A stretch of DNA of 64,000 nucleotides from positions 1-64,000 of the forward strand of contig SVGJ01000006.1 in assembly GCA_015056415.1 (NCBI GenBank), in the 5' to 3' direction. Position numbers and translations under genes: made by a program. This document shows, in pieces, positions 1-8,250 of the stretch (positions within the stretch are counted from its first letter, which is position 1; every line of letters begins with the position of its first letter). This stretch comes from Clostridiales bacterium. GTDB taxonomy: Bacteria > Bacillota > Clostridia > Christensenellales > Aristaeellaceae. The notes beneath the pieces are model-generated. The model saw nothing but the letters and a program-made list of their open reading frames with translations. It was not told the DNA's origin and did not search any database.

Positions 1-56
1 AACCCCCGGCCCCATGCTCCCAAAGCACGTGCGCTACCAGACTGCGCTACACCCCG
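1..56 (-). tRNA. tRNA-Pro (UGG), 3' part cut off by window edge
   Basis: On the minus strand the sequence from 56 down to 1 folds as a tRNA 5' portion: acceptor strand CGGGGTG, D-arm GCGC/GCGC around AGTCTGGTA, anticodon stem CGTGC/GCATG with loop TTTGGGA (anticodon TGG, proline), a five-base variable region and the first half of the T-stem. The rest of the T-arm, the 3' acceptor strand and CCA lie outside the window. A good promoter lies about 45 bp upstream. Confidence 0.9.
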
Positions 57-100
57 GTTTTTTCATCCCCCGTGGTTGCTTCCCGCAGGCGACGAATAGT

Positions 101-129
101 ATGATACACGAACTTCGCATTTTTGTCAA
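101..129 (-). promoter_or_regulatory. SigA-type promoter of tRNA-Pro
   Basis: On the minus strand a perfect -35 TTGACA (124-129) is separated by 17 bp from -10 TATCAT (101-106). Transcription would start near 94, leaving a 5' leader of about 38 nt before the mature tRNA. Confidence 0.75.
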
Positions 130-235
130 CACCTTTTTCAAACTTTTTTCCGACTTTTTTCACCCGTCCCTTTCCGGCGTTCTTCCCGGGCGTTTTCCTT
201 CATATGATGCACAAAACGCCAAAGGAGTGACCCCC

Positions 236-484
236 ATGGACGAGAGCATCCGCCTGCGCTGTCTGGCCATCGCCTCCTATATGATCGATCATCATGCCAC
301 CGTGCGCCAGGCCGCCAGGGCATTCGGCATATCAAAATCCTCCGTCCACAAGGACATGGGCGAGCGTCTCCCCCGCATCGACCGCCGGTTGGGCCAGGAG
401 GTGGCGGCGCTGCTGCAATACAACAAGGCCATCCGTCATCTGCGCGGCGGCGAGGCCACCCGCAGGCGGTACAGTCGCACTTGA
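236..484 (+). CDS. spoIIID: Sporulation transcriptional regulator SpoIIID
   Basis: Encodes 82 residues matching SpoIIID, the small DNA-binding protein that switches genes on and off in the mother cell during sporulation. The helix-turn-helix region (about residues 18-42, ATVRQAARAFGISKSSVHKD) is followed by the family's signature RHLRGGEATRRRY near the C-terminus (residues 67-79). The Bacillus protein is about 93 residues, so this one is slightly short at the tail. The start at 236 is preceded by AAAGGAG; a longer upstream in-frame extension has no ribosome site. It stands alone, divergent from tRNA-Pro and upstream of the NAD(P)HX repair gene. It marks the organism as belonging to a spore-forming lineage. 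Confidence 0.93.
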   Translation: MDESIRLRCLAIASYMIDHHATVRQAARAFGISKSSVHKDMGERLPRIDRRLGQEVAALLQYNKAIRHLRGGEATRRRYSRT

Positions 485-538
485 TTTTTCACCAAAAAAC
501 GGTATACTAATGATAAGCAATCCCCGTGGAGGTGTGTT

Positions 539-1990
539 ATGCAGATCACCATCACCCCCGATGAAATGAAAACGTTGGAACAATCCTATATGAAGGAATA
601 CGCCGTGCCCGGCGCGCTGCTGATGGAGCACGCCGCCCAGGGCATTTGCGCCGCGCTGAGGGCGCACACGTCCGGCGGACGCGCGCTTTTCCTGTGTGGC
701 CCGGGCAACAACGGCGGGGATGGCTATGCCGCCGCCCGCCTGTGGCTCCGTCAGGGTGGACAGGCCGTTGTGATGGAGCTGACCTCCACCCTTTCCGGCG
801 ATGCCGCCATGAACCGCACACTGGCCATCCAGGCAGGTGTCAGGATCATGCCTGCCTCGCTGCCTCTTCCCTGCTGCGATGTCATCGTGGATGCGCTCTT
901 TGGCACCGGCCTGACCCGGGATGTGGAGGGCTTGGCGGCTGATCTTATCCGCGCCGCCAATGAAAGCACGCTGCCCATCATCGCGGTGGATATCCCCTCG
1001 GGCCTGCACGGCGGGACAGGGCGCATCCTGGGCAACGCCATCCGCGCCGTCCGGACCGTCACCTTCCACCGGATCAAACCCGGACTGCTCCTTCACGAAG
1101 GCCCTGAACACGCCGGACGCATTACCATCGCGCCGATCCTGATCCCCAGGGATTACGGCACCCGCAACGGCTTGCGCTGCATGGAGCCGGAGGATATCCC
1201 CACGCTGATCAGGCCCCGCCCCGCGACCAGCCACAAGGGTACCTTTGGCCGTGTAGTCATTTTTGCCGGAAGCGAGGGCATGGCCGGAGCCGCCGCCTTT
1301 GCCGCCAACGCCGCGATCCGCTCCGGCGCAGGCCTGACCACCGTGCTGTGCCGCAGGAACATCATTCCCGTGGTGCAGGCGCTGGCGCCCGGTGCCGTCT
1401 GCCTCTCCAAGGAGGACGCGGACATCGGCCACCTGCTGGACACGGCCGACGCTGCCGTGGTCGGCTGCGGACTGGGGCTCTCCCCCGACGCCCGCCCCGT
1501 GCTTGAAAACTTCCGCCACGCCTCCTGCCCCGTGGTGTGGGACGCGGATGCCCTGAACCTGATCGCCCCCTATCCCCGGATGCTCGCCCTGCCCGAAAAC
1601 GCCGTCATCACGCCCCATCCCGGCGAGGGCGCCCGCCTGCTGGGCTGCTCCGTCAGCCAGGTCACCGCTGATCCCCTGCAATCACTCCAGGCACTGCGCG
1701 AGAAATGCGGCTGCCACGTGCTGCTCAAGGGCGCCCGCACCCTGATGACCGATGGCGCCCGCACCGCCGTGAACCGTCACGGCAGCCCCGCGCTGGCCAA
1801 GGGCGGCAGCGGCGATATACTCTCCGGTATGCTGGGCGCTCTGCTGGCCCGCCGCCTGCCCTGCACCCAGCTGGAAACCATGCAGCTGGCAGCGCTGCTC
1901 CACGGCCTTGCCGGGATCCGTGCCGCTGAAAAGCACGGCGAAAACTGCGCATCCCCCACCGATATCATCGACTGCATACGCCTCGATTGA
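539..1990 (+). CDS. nnr: Bifunctional NAD(P)H-hydrate epimerase / ADP-dependent NAD(P)H-hydrate dehydratase
   Basis: Repairs damaged (hydrated) NADH and NADPH in the cytoplasm. The 483-residue protein has the usual two-domain layout: a YjeF_N epimerase domain (about residues 1-205, with GNNGGDGYAAARLW) and a ribokinase-like dehydratase domain (about 220-480, with ITPHPGEGARLLG, a KGARTL strand and the nucleotide/catalytic loop LAKGGSGDILSGMLGALLA). Length is normal for the fused enzyme. GGAGGTG precedes the ATG by 5-6 nt. It is followed at once by a strong hairpin terminator shared with the converging GH32 gene, so it is probably monocistronic. Confidence 0.95.
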   Translation: MQITITPDEMKTLEQSYMKEYAVPGALLMEHAAQGICAALRAHTSGGRALFLCGPGNNGGDGYAAARLWLRQGGQAVVMELTSTLSGDAAMNRTLAIQAGVRIMPASLPLPCCDVIVDALFGTGLTRDVEGLAADLIRAANESTLPIIAVDIPSGLHGGTGRILGNAIRAVRTVTFHRIKPGLLLHEGPEHAGRITIAPILIPRDYGTRNGLRCMEPEDIPTLIRPRPATSHKGTFGRVVIFAGSEGMAGAAAFAANAAIRSGAGLTTVLCRRNIIPVVQALAPGAVCLSKEDADIGHLLDTADAAVVGCGLGLSPDARPVLENFRHASCPVVWDADALNLIAPYPRMLALPENAVITPHPGEGARLLGCSVSQVTADPLQSLQALREKCGCHVLLKGARTLMTDGARTAVNRHGSPALAKGGSGDILSGMLGALLARRLPCTQLETMQLAALLHGLAGIRAAEKHGENCASPTDIIDCIRLD

Positions 1991-1994
1991 CGCG

Positions 1995-2026
1995 AAAAGG
2001 AGCCTCCCAGCGGGAGGCTCCTTTTT
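1995..2026. terminator. Bidirectional terminator between nnr and GH32 gene
   Basis: A stem AAAAGGAGCCTCCC / GGGAGGCTCCTTTTT around a short loop, with A-run on one side and T-run on the other. It can end nnr on the plus strand and lies just past the stop of the minus-strand GH32 gene at 2025, so it probably serves both. Confidence 0.85.
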
Positions 2027-3350
2027 ATTTAACCCGTCCGACCCGCACCGTCACCGGCTGGCTGCAGACCAGGTATACGCCGCAATTCTCCCTCTCCGGG
2101 TAGACACGGCCGGAAAGCCATTGTCCGTTCACCGCGCACTCAATGGCCGAGCCGTCCAGCGCCAGGAACACTTCTGCCTCGCCGCCGGGAAGCTCCACCC
2201 TGTGGCTGATGGCTGACCGATCCACCTCTGCCTCGACGCAGGAGTCCTGCCTGTCCAGGGTCAGCTCTCCTTCCGGGGTGAGGCGCAGCAGTGTTTCGCC
2301 CGTTCTGCCCGCAAACAGCCGCAGCGTCACCGGAGCATCCACCCGGCAGCGGAAGCGCAGCATCAGCCGCCAACCGTCCTGCGCAAGACAGGTCTCGCCG
2401 GGGCCGACCTGCACCTGTGTCCATTCTGCCAGCGTATCCACATTCGCCGCAGGCCAGGCCATAAGTCCTCCCTGCCGCACACGCAGCTCCCGGGGCAGGC
2501 TCATCATGCCGCTCCAGCCCTTGTCACGGCCGCCGTCGCACTCAGGCATCCAGCCAAAGAGCAGCGTGCGGCCGGCTTCGTCCCGGAAGGCCTGGGGCGC
2601 GTAGTAGCCCGACCATCCGCCGGGATCCAGCACTTCCTCCCGCTCGCAATGGAAGCGCAGTTCATCATCCAGCGTGCCTACCTGCGCCATCACCGGGCCA
2701 CAGGGCGAATAGAACAGCACGAACTTGCCATCCAGCTCAAAGAAATTCGGGCACTCCCAGGGTTTGCCGTCCGCCACAGCGGACTGAGCAAGCACATGGC
2801 GGTACGTCCAATGCTTCATGTCCGGCGAAGTGTACAGCAGCACGCAGCCCCGCTCCTCAAGGCAACCGCCCAGCGTCATCAAATACTGCCCCTGCCAGCG
2901 GATCACGCAGGGGTCGCGCCATTCCCGCACGTGCATACCGCCGTGGATTTCATCCGTGATGGCATACGCGTCGGTCTGCTCCAGGCGGGTCAGGTCACCC
3001 TCCACAGGCTCGGCCATCCATTGCTGAGCGCCGTCACGACAGTCACGGCCGGCTTCTTCCGGGCCGATACTGGTGTAGAAGAAGTGCGGCCGGCCCTGCT
3101 CGTCCTTGCAGCAGCCGCCGGAGAAGCAATGGATCTCTCCCTTCTCCTCCAGGGGCGCCATGGCAATGGGCAGTTCCTCCCAGCGCACCAGATCCCGTGA
3201 CCGCGCGTGGCCCCAGTGCATATCGCCCCAACGGCTTCCATGTGGATTGTACTGGTAGAACATATGATACCATCCGTCCACCTGGCACAGACCATTGGGA
3301 TCATTCATCCAGTTGACCGCCGGGCGGAAGTGGAAAGCGGGCTGATGCAT
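2025..3350 (-). CDS. Glycoside hydrolase family 32 (beta-fructosidase / sucrose-6-phosphate hydrolase type)
   Basis: Predicted to cleave terminal beta-fructofuranosyl residues from sucrose, sucrose-6-phosphate or fructans. The three GH32 hallmarks are present: WMNDPNG near residue 14 (nucleophile Asp), the RDP motif in EWRDPCVI (transition-state stabiliser) and WECPNFFEL (acid/base Glu). A five-bladed propeller fills the first ~300 residues and a beta-sandwich the rest. No signal peptide is visible, so it is probably cytoplasmic. An ATG at 3356 overlaps the AAGGAGG; the ATG at 3350 has proper spacing and is chosen. No sugar transporter or regulator lies beside it, so the substrate cannot be fixed. 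It follows a secreted-protein operon but is separated from it by a terminator. Confidence 0.9.
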   Translation of the reverse strand: MHQPAFHFRPAVNWMNDPNGLCQVDGWYHMFYQYNPHGSRWGDMHWGHARSRDLVRWEELPIAMAPLEEKGEIHCFSGGCCKDEQGRPHFFYTSIGPEEAGRDCRDGAQQWMAEPVEGDLTRLEQTDAYAITDEIHGGMHVREWRDPCVIRWQGQYLMTLGGCLEERGCVLLYTSPDMKHWTYRHVLAQSAVADGKPWECPNFFELDGKFVLFYSPCGPVMAQVGTLDDELRFHCEREEVLDPGGWSGYYAPQAFRDEAGRTLLFGWMPECDGGRDKGWSGMMSLPRELRVRQGGLMAWPAANVDTLAEWTQVQVGPGETCLAQDGWRLMLRFRCRVDAPVTLRLFAGRTGETLLRLTPEGELTLDRQDSCVEAEVDRSAISHRVELPGGEAEVFLALDGSAIECAVNGQWLSGRVYPERENCGVYLVCSQPVTVRVGRVK

Positions 3351-3364
3351 GGTCATCCTCCTTG

Positions 3365-3391
3365 AAAAAAGGCACGCCCGAAAGCGTGCCT
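3365..3391 (-). terminator. Terminator after SH3b-repeat protein gene
   Basis: On the minus strand AGGCACGC-TTTCGG-GCGTGCCT followed by TTTTTT. It sits 8 bp after the stop at 3399. The Shine-Dalgarno of the GH32 gene begins directly after the T-run. Confidence 0.85.
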
Positions 3392-3398
3392 GATGAAA

Positions 3399-5411
3399 TT
3401 ACAGATCGGTGGCGGTGGCGGTGTTGCCGGAGAGCACCGTGCAGACATTGCTCTCCACCTGGCCGGTATAGCCACTGCCCGCAGCGGGCTTGACCACCAG
3501 CTTGATCTCCTTGCCTGCCATGGCTTCGGTAACGCTCAGCCGGCTGGCGGTAGAGACCTGGGTACCATCGGCGTACCAATGGTAGGTCACATTGGAGCAG
3601 TTCACATTCACGGCGGGGGTCAGCGTCACGCCGGGCATGATGGCCGAGAAATTCAGGCTGACCGTGCCGGAGAAGGGCTTGTCCGCCACCACGTCCCTGA
3701 CGGCGGCAGTCTTGCTGCTCTGGGCGGTGCCGGCATAGTCGCCCGTGCCGGTGGCGATCACCCACAGGACATAGCCCACATCAGCCTGCTGCACCGTGTA
3801 GGACTTGGCGCTGCCGACCTTCGTGCCATCGCCTCGCATCCAGCTGTAGGTGGCGGTGGCGCCGGAGGGCTGGAGAGCCGCGGTAAGCGTCTGGCCCACC
3901 GAAGGACTGCTGTTGTCGATGGTGACGCCGGTGATCGCCTGCGTTGTTGCCGAGGCTTTCCTGGTCACCACAGCGTAGGAGCTCACCGCGCTGCCGGTAT
4001 AGCCATTGGCGCCGGTCACGCGCACACGGATGCGCAGGCCCACGTCATCCTCCTTCAGGGTGAGGCTGGCGTTGGTGGACAGCAGCAGGCCGTTGTCCGT
4101 CATCCATTCGTAGGTGACGTTGGCGCCGGAGGGCGTCACATTGGCCCACAGGGTCTCGCCGGGGGCGGGCGTGGCATCGCTGAGGGTCACGCCGGAGATC
4201 TTCTTGCTGCCGGGCTCGGTGGTGGTGAGGTATTGGTTCATCATATAGCCTTCCTGGCTGCCGATGCGAATGCGGTCCCAGGTGCTGTTGTGCTCCAGCA
4301 CGGTGACCTTGGTACCCACACTGTACAGGCCCAGAGAGGAATATCCCTTGCCGGCGCCGCTGCGCATATAAACAGCCTTGCCGTTATCACTGGTGACGTA
4401 AGCCGTATAGCCGGTGGCGGAGGAGCCGCCGGGCTTGGTGGTGGTGAGGAATTCGCTCATCATATAGCCTTCCTGGCTGCCCACCTTGATCTTGCTCCAG
4501 CTGCCGGATTTGCCGGTCACCATCACCTCGGTGCCCACATTGTAGGTAGCGATCGTGCCATAGCTGGTGGAGGGGCCCTTACGCATACGCACGCCCTTGC
4601 CGTTGCTGCTGGTCACATAGGCAGTGTATTCCTCAAACGACGTGCCGCCGGAGCTGCCGCCGGGCTTGGTGGTGGTGAGGTACATGCTCATCATGTAGCC
4701 ATCCACGCCCGCCACGGAGATCTTGCTCCAGCTGCCGGTAACGCTCTTCACAGTGACCTGCGTACCCACCGCGTAGGAGCCGATGGGGCTGTAGGTCTTG
4801 CCAGGTCCCTTGCGCAGGCGCACGCTCTTGCCGTTTTCGCTGGTCACATAGGCGGTGTAGTCCGTCACGTCCACGCCGGTATCGGTATTGGCGTTGCCGG
4901 AGGAACTGCCGCTGGGCTTGGTGGTGGTGACGTACTGGGACATCATGTAGCCCTTCTGGCCATTGATGCTGATATAGTGCCAGTACGTGCCCGCCGAGAG
5001 GATCGTGACCTTGGTGCCGACGCTGTACAGGTCGATCACGCCGTAGGCGGTGCCGGGGCCGGTGCGCATACGCACGCCCTTGCCGTTGCTGCTGGTCACA
5101 TAAGCGGTGGTGTTCTGAGTGACGCTGCCGGAGGTACCCGTACCGCTGCTGGTCAGATACTTACCGTACATATAGCCCACCGTGCCATCGGACACGCGGA
5201 CATAGTACCATGCGCCCTTCGTATCCAGCACCGTCACCTTGGTGCCGGTATAGTAGCTGGCAATGGTATCGCCGTCAAAGGAGGCCTCGTCGCGCAGGCG
5301 AAGCCAGCCGCCCTTGACCTTCAGCGTCACAGAGGCGGCCTGTGCCTGCTGCACGGGCACAACGCCCAGAAGCAGAACCAATGCCAGGCATAATGCTGCG
5401 ATACGTTTCAT
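3399..5411 (-). CDS. Secreted protein with five SH3b repeats and three Ig-like domains
   Basis: A 670-residue exported protein. Residues 1-25 form a signal peptide (MKRIAALCLALVLLLG..., cleavage near QAQA). Five bacterial SH3 (SH3_3-type) repeats of about 65-75 residues follow (about 25-395); repeats 2-5 each open with TAYVTS.NGK and end GYMM..(Y/F)(V/L)TTT.P. The last ~270 residues hold three Ig-like repeats of the pattern SGVTL...P..G.TL...V.PSGA.V.Y.W. SH3b repeats usually bind peptidoglycan, so a wall-associated role is likely; no catalytic domain or sorting signal is visible. GGAGG sits 8 nt before the chosen ATG. It lies 22 bp behind the gene at 5434 and is probably co-transcribed with it. 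Confidence 0.85.
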   Translation of the reverse strand: MKRIAALCLALVLLLGVVPVQQAQAASVTLKVKGGWLRLRDEASFDGDTIASYYTGTKVTVLDTKGAWYYVRVSDGTVGYMYGKYLTSSGTGTSGSVTQNTTAYVTSSNGKGVRMRTGPGTAYGVIDLYSVGTKVTILSAGTYWHYISINGQKGYMMSQYVTTTKPSGSSSGNANTDTGVDVTDYTAYVTSENGKSVRLRKGPGKTYSPIGSYAVGTQVTVKSVTGSWSKISVAGVDGYMMSMYLTTTKPGGSSGGTSFEEYTAYVTSSNGKGVRMRKGPSTSYGTIATYNVGTEVMVTGKSGSWSKIKVGSQEGYMMSEFLTTTKPGGSSATGYTAYVTSDNGKAVYMRSGAGKGYSSLGLYSVGTKVTVLEHNSTWDRIRIGSQEGYMMNQYLTTTEPGSKKISGVTLSDATPAPGETLWANVTPSGANVTYEWMTDNGLLLSTNASLTLKEDDVGLRIRVRVTGANGYTGSAVSSYAVVTRKASATTQAITGVTIDNSSPSVGQTLTAALQPSGATATYSWMRGDGTKVGSAKSYTVQQADVGYVLWVIATGTGDYAGTAQSSKTAAVRDVVADKPFSGTVSLNFSAIMPGVTLTPAVNVNCSNVTYHWYADGTQVSTASRLSVTEAMAGKEIKLVVKPAAGSGYTGQVESNVCTVLSGNTATATDL

Positions 5412-5433
5412 GGTTGTTTCCTCCATCCCGTCT

Positions 5434-6225
5434 TTAACCGAGGCCCAGTTCGTCCACGGTGAACGAATTGATCATATAATCGCAATAGGTTGTGAAGTCA
5501 CGCATCAGGCTCTGGTCATAGACAAGCTCAGCCTGATAGATATGGGTAGGAGTCACGATGAGCATACGCACCATCGTCTGCTCTGCGCCGGACACGCGGA
5601 GCGTACCCATCCCTGTAATAGTATCAATATTCGTCTCAGCCTCAAATGTTTCCTTCTTTTGGTTCGCAAGAAGTGTCTCCGTGGTCCAGTTCTCTTCATT
5701 AGGCACGCAGGTGACGCTGAACGACGCGCCCTCCGCCTGGCCGGAAACACCGTTTTCCAGTTCTGTCACGCTGTCAGGACCAAAGACGGCCGGATACTGG
5801 ATGGAAAAACCCATTTCCGCGTTCACATACTCCACCATGGTAGTAGCGAAGTATTCCTGGGCGGCATCCTCCATCTCCCACTCCGCATCCAGCGAGAAGA
5901 ACGTCACCTCCCAGCCATCCGCGGCGCGGCGCATCTCCACCACTGCCCGCTGATCCAGCCATTCAGCCTGTTCATACTGCTCGTCGCTCAGCTTCTCCAG
6001 TTGATCGGCCGCCAAGTAAACATCGCCCAGGATCCGCACGGCGTCGCCCGCCTCGCTGGCGTCCACAGCCATGGGGCGCACACCGCAGTAGCGCTCCGTC
6101 TCTTCCATGGCGGCCGCTGCCGCGGCGTCAGCCAGGGGGAGAATCTCAGCCAGGGAGACCTCCTCAGCCAGGGCGGCGGGGATCATCATGCACAGCGTCA
6201 TCAGCAGTGCGAGCCATTTCTTCAT
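5434..6225 (-). CDS. Secreted protein of unknown function
   Basis: A 263-residue protein starting with a clear signal peptide (MKKWLALLMTLCMMIPAALA, cleavage before EEVSL). The mature part is acidic, with no motif I recognise. AAGGAGG lies 8 nt before the ATG at 6225; an upstream in-frame ATG has no such site. It is the first gene of a two-gene unit with the SH3b-repeat protein, so it may act with it at the cell surface, but the function is unknown. Confidence 0.7.
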   Translation of the reverse strand: MKKWLALLMTLCMMIPAALAEEVSLAEILPLADAAAAAAMEETERYCGVRPMAVDASEAGDAVRILGDVYLAADQLEKLSDEQYEQAEWLDQRAVVEMRRAADGWEVTFFSLDAEWEMEDAAQEYFATTMVEYVNAEMGFSIQYPAVFGPDSVTELENGVSGQAEGASFSVTCVPNEENWTTETLLANQKKETFEAETNIDTITGMGTLRVSGAEQTMVRMLIVTPTHIYQAELVYDQSLMRDFTTYCDYMINSFTVDELGLG

Positions 6226-6337
6226 CGTGGATTCCTCCTTCATCTTTTGCAGCTGACCATACAACGGCACAGGCTGGAATTTTCTTGCAGATCATGTGCG
6301 TTTTTTACATTTGCACAGATATACTTCGAGATATAAA

Positions 6338-6373
6338 AAGAAAAACCTCTGTTCCATCACTGGAATGAGGTTT
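6338..6373 (-). terminator. Terminator of rpsT
   Basis: On the minus strand AAACCTCATTCCA / TGGAACAGAGGTTT with a four-base loop, then TTCTTTTT. It lies 23 bp after the rpsT stop. Confidence 0.8.
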
Positions 6374-6395
6374 ATCAAACGCGAAACCGGCAGGC

Positions 6396-6659
6396 TTACA
6401 CAGCAGCAGCCTTGTTCAGCTGCTTAGCCAGACGGGCCTTCTTGCGATTGGCGGCATTCTTGTGGATAACGCCCTTAGCGGCGGCCTTATCAATCGCGGA
6501 GGTGGTCGCGGTCAACTGCACATTGGCGGTCTGAGGATCAGCCAGGGCAGCCTCGAACTTCTTCACGGAAGTACGCATGCCACTCTTCACCATGCGGTTA
6601 CGCAGATTCTTCTTCTCGCTGACCAGCACACGCTTCTTAGCGGACTTAATATTAGGCAC
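6396..6659 (-). CDS. rpsT: Small ribosomal subunit protein bS20
   Basis: An 87-residue protein with the diagnostic N-terminus PNIKSAKKRVLVSEK and a Lys/Arg/Ala-rich helical body ending KKARLAKQLNKAAA, the normal size for bS20, which binds 16S rRNA in the small subunit. The start is a GTG at 6659 preceded by AAGGAGGTG with 8-nt spacing; longer in-frame starts read into the promoter. It has its own promoter (6700-6728) and terminator. Confidence 0.97.
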   Translation of the reverse strand: MPNIKSAKKRVLVSEKKNLRNRMVKSGMRTSVKKFEAALADPQTANVQLTATTSAIDKAAAKGVIHKNAANRKKARLAKQLNKAAAV

Positions 6660-6699
6660 TCGATTCACCTCCTTCAGGTAATTCGGAACATCGCAAGTT

Positions 6700-6728
6700 A
6701 TAATACCACGCCCGTTAAAAAAATGCAA
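6700..6728 (-). promoter_or_regulatory. SigA-type promoter of rpsT
   Basis: Minus strand: -35 TTGCAT (6723-6728), 17-bp spacer, -10 TATTAT (6700-6705), about 40 bp before the GTG start. Confidence 0.7.
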
Positions 6729-6755
6729 GCCTTTTCGCAAACTTTTTTCTCAATT

Positions 6756-7043
6756 TCAGCCGTTGTAGCCCACCTGCATCCCCAGGGGCTTCACATCGGT
6801 GCGGCCATTTTCCCGTAAGACCCGGTAAAAACCGATCAGATTGCCCGGCCTGGCCACGTGGTAGACGTCGTAAACATCCCTGGCGTCACGCAGCTCAAAC
6901 CTGACCGAAAGCCCGCACCCCACCGAGACGCTCCTGGGGGTGGTGATGATCCCGGCAGGCACGCCCGCCCGGCGCAGCGCGCGTTCGAAGCCTATCACCT
7001 GCTGGCGTGAGCGGAATGACGCGATGCCGAATTGCTCCTCCAT
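6756..7043 (-). CDS. DUF3343 family protein (putative Se/S carrier-like)
   Basis: A 95-residue protein of the DUF3343 type: a small alpha/beta domain with the pattern FRSRQQVIGFERALRRAGVPAGIITTPRSVSVGCGLSVRF. The conserved Cys in SVGCGLSVRF (about residue 43) is the residue proposed to carry sulfur or selenium in this family. It is divergently transcribed from a cysteine desulfurase family gene only 70 bp away, which fits a sulfur- or selenium-handling partnership. GGGAGGT precedes the ATG by 7 nt. The biochemical role is inferred from family and context only. Confidence 0.8.
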   Translation of the reverse strand: MEEQFGIASFRSRQQVIGFERALRRAGVPAGIITTPRSVSVGCGLSVRFELRDARDVYDVYHVARPGNLIGFYRVLRENGRTDVKPLGMQVGYNG

Positions 7044-7113
7044 GGTTCTACCTCCCTTCCCACACCATAGAATAATCCCGAAAGGCTCACTTGGTGCAAA
7101 GGAGATGAATCCC

Positions 7114-8250
7114 ATGATCTATCTGGACAACGCCGCCACCAGCTTCCCCAAGCCCCCGCAGGTCATCCGCGCGGTAACAGGAGCAATGGAGAAGCTGGGT
7201 GCCAATCCCGGGCGGGGCGGACATTGCCTGGCCCTGCGCGCGGGCCGTGTGGTACAAGCCTGCCGCGAGGAGGCCGCCCGCCTGCTGGGCATGGAGCAGC
7301 CGGAGCGGGTCATCTTCACCAAAAACTGCACCGAGTCGATCAACCTGGCCATCAGCGGCGTATTGAAGCAGGGAGACGAGGTGCTGTGCTCCCACGGCGA
7401 ACATAACGCGGTGATGCGTCTGCTCAAGCGCTTTGCCGCCTGGGGACAGATCAGCCTGCGCACCCTGCCGCCGGACAGCATGGGTATCCTGCAGCCCCAT
7501 GTGCTGCAGCAGCACATCACGTCCCGCACAGCGCTGGTGGTAGTGTGCCATGCCAGCAACGTCACCGGCGTGATCCAGCCCGTGGAGCGACTGGGCGCCA
7601 TCTGCCACGAGAACGGCGTCCCCCTGCTGGTGGACGCCGCCCAGACCGCCGGCATACTCGACGTCGGTCCTTCCGCTCTCCGGGCCGACATGGTAGCCAT
7701 GCCCGGTCACAAGGGGCTGCTGGGCCCCCATGGCACGGGCATCCTTGCCCTGGGGCATTCAATGGATCCCGAGCCGCTGATGGTGGGCGGCACCGGCAGC
7801 GCCTCGGAAAGCATGCTCCAGCCCGATCTGCTCCCCGACAGGTATGAATCCGGCACGCTGAACCTGCCGGGTATCGCCGGACTGCTGCAGGGGATCCGCT
7901 TCGCCCGGCGCTATCGCAGCGAGATCCACGAATACGAATGCTGGCTGAACCAGCGCTTCCGCCGTCAGGTGGAGGGACTGCCCGGTCTGCGCCTGCTGCA
8001 TCATCCCGACGCTCCCTGCGTGGGCATCACCAGCTTTGTGGTGGAGGGCATGGACGCCGGACAGATCGCCGATGGACTGAACACCTGCGGTATCGCCGTC
8101 CGGGGCGGGTTGCACTGCGCCCCGGCCATGCACCAGTGGCTGGGCACCCTGCAAAGCGGCGCGGTACGCATCTCCCCCGGCATCTACAACACCGAGCAGG
8201 AGATCGACGACGCGGCTGCCATGCTGGAGCGGATGCTGCTCAAGCGTTGA
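7114..8250 (+). CDS. Cysteine desulfurase family aminotransferase (class V, PLP)
   Basis: A 378-residue fold-type I PLP enzyme of the cysteine desulfurase-like subfamily that often sits beside DUF3343. Visible features: N-terminal YLDNAATSFPKP, the PLP-Lys motif MPGHKGLLGPHGTG (about residues 196-209), ESGTLNLPGI, and a possible persulfide-bearing Cys in RGGLHCAPAMHQWLGT (about residue 335). AAAGGAG is 9 nt upstream of the chosen ATG at 7114; the first ATG at 7105 overlaps that site. It is distinct from the NifS-type enzyme at 42168, which is paired with thiI. Its stop TGA abuts the stop of the converging membrane-protein gene with no spacer. Confidence 0.88.
   Translation: MIYLDNAATSFPKPPQVIRAVTGAMEKLGANPGRGGHCLALRAGRVVQACREEAARLLGMEQPERVIFTKNCTESINLAISGVLKQGDEVLCSHGEHNAVMRLLKRFAAWGQISLRTLPPDSMGILQPHVLQQHITSRTALVVVCHASNVTGVIQPVERLGAICHENGVPLLVDAAQTAGILDVGPSALRADMVAMPGHKGLLGPHGTGILALGHSMDPEPLMVGGTGSASESMLQPDLLPDRYESGTLNLPGIAGLLQGIRFARRYRSEIHEYECWLNQRFRRQVEGLPGLRLLHHPDAPCVGITSFVVEGMDAGQIADGLNTCGIAVRGGLHCAPAMHQWLGTLQSGAVRISPGIYNTEQEIDDAAAMLERMLLKR

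Noticed and set aside
332..1681. A 449-residue minus-strand frame over nnr
   Set aside because: Antisense shadow with Gly/Ala/His bias; nnr on the plus strand has clear catalytic motifs.
3393..5393. A 666-residue Gly/His-rich plus-strand frame
   Set aside because: It is antisense to the SH3b-repeat protein; the repeats cause its regular look.
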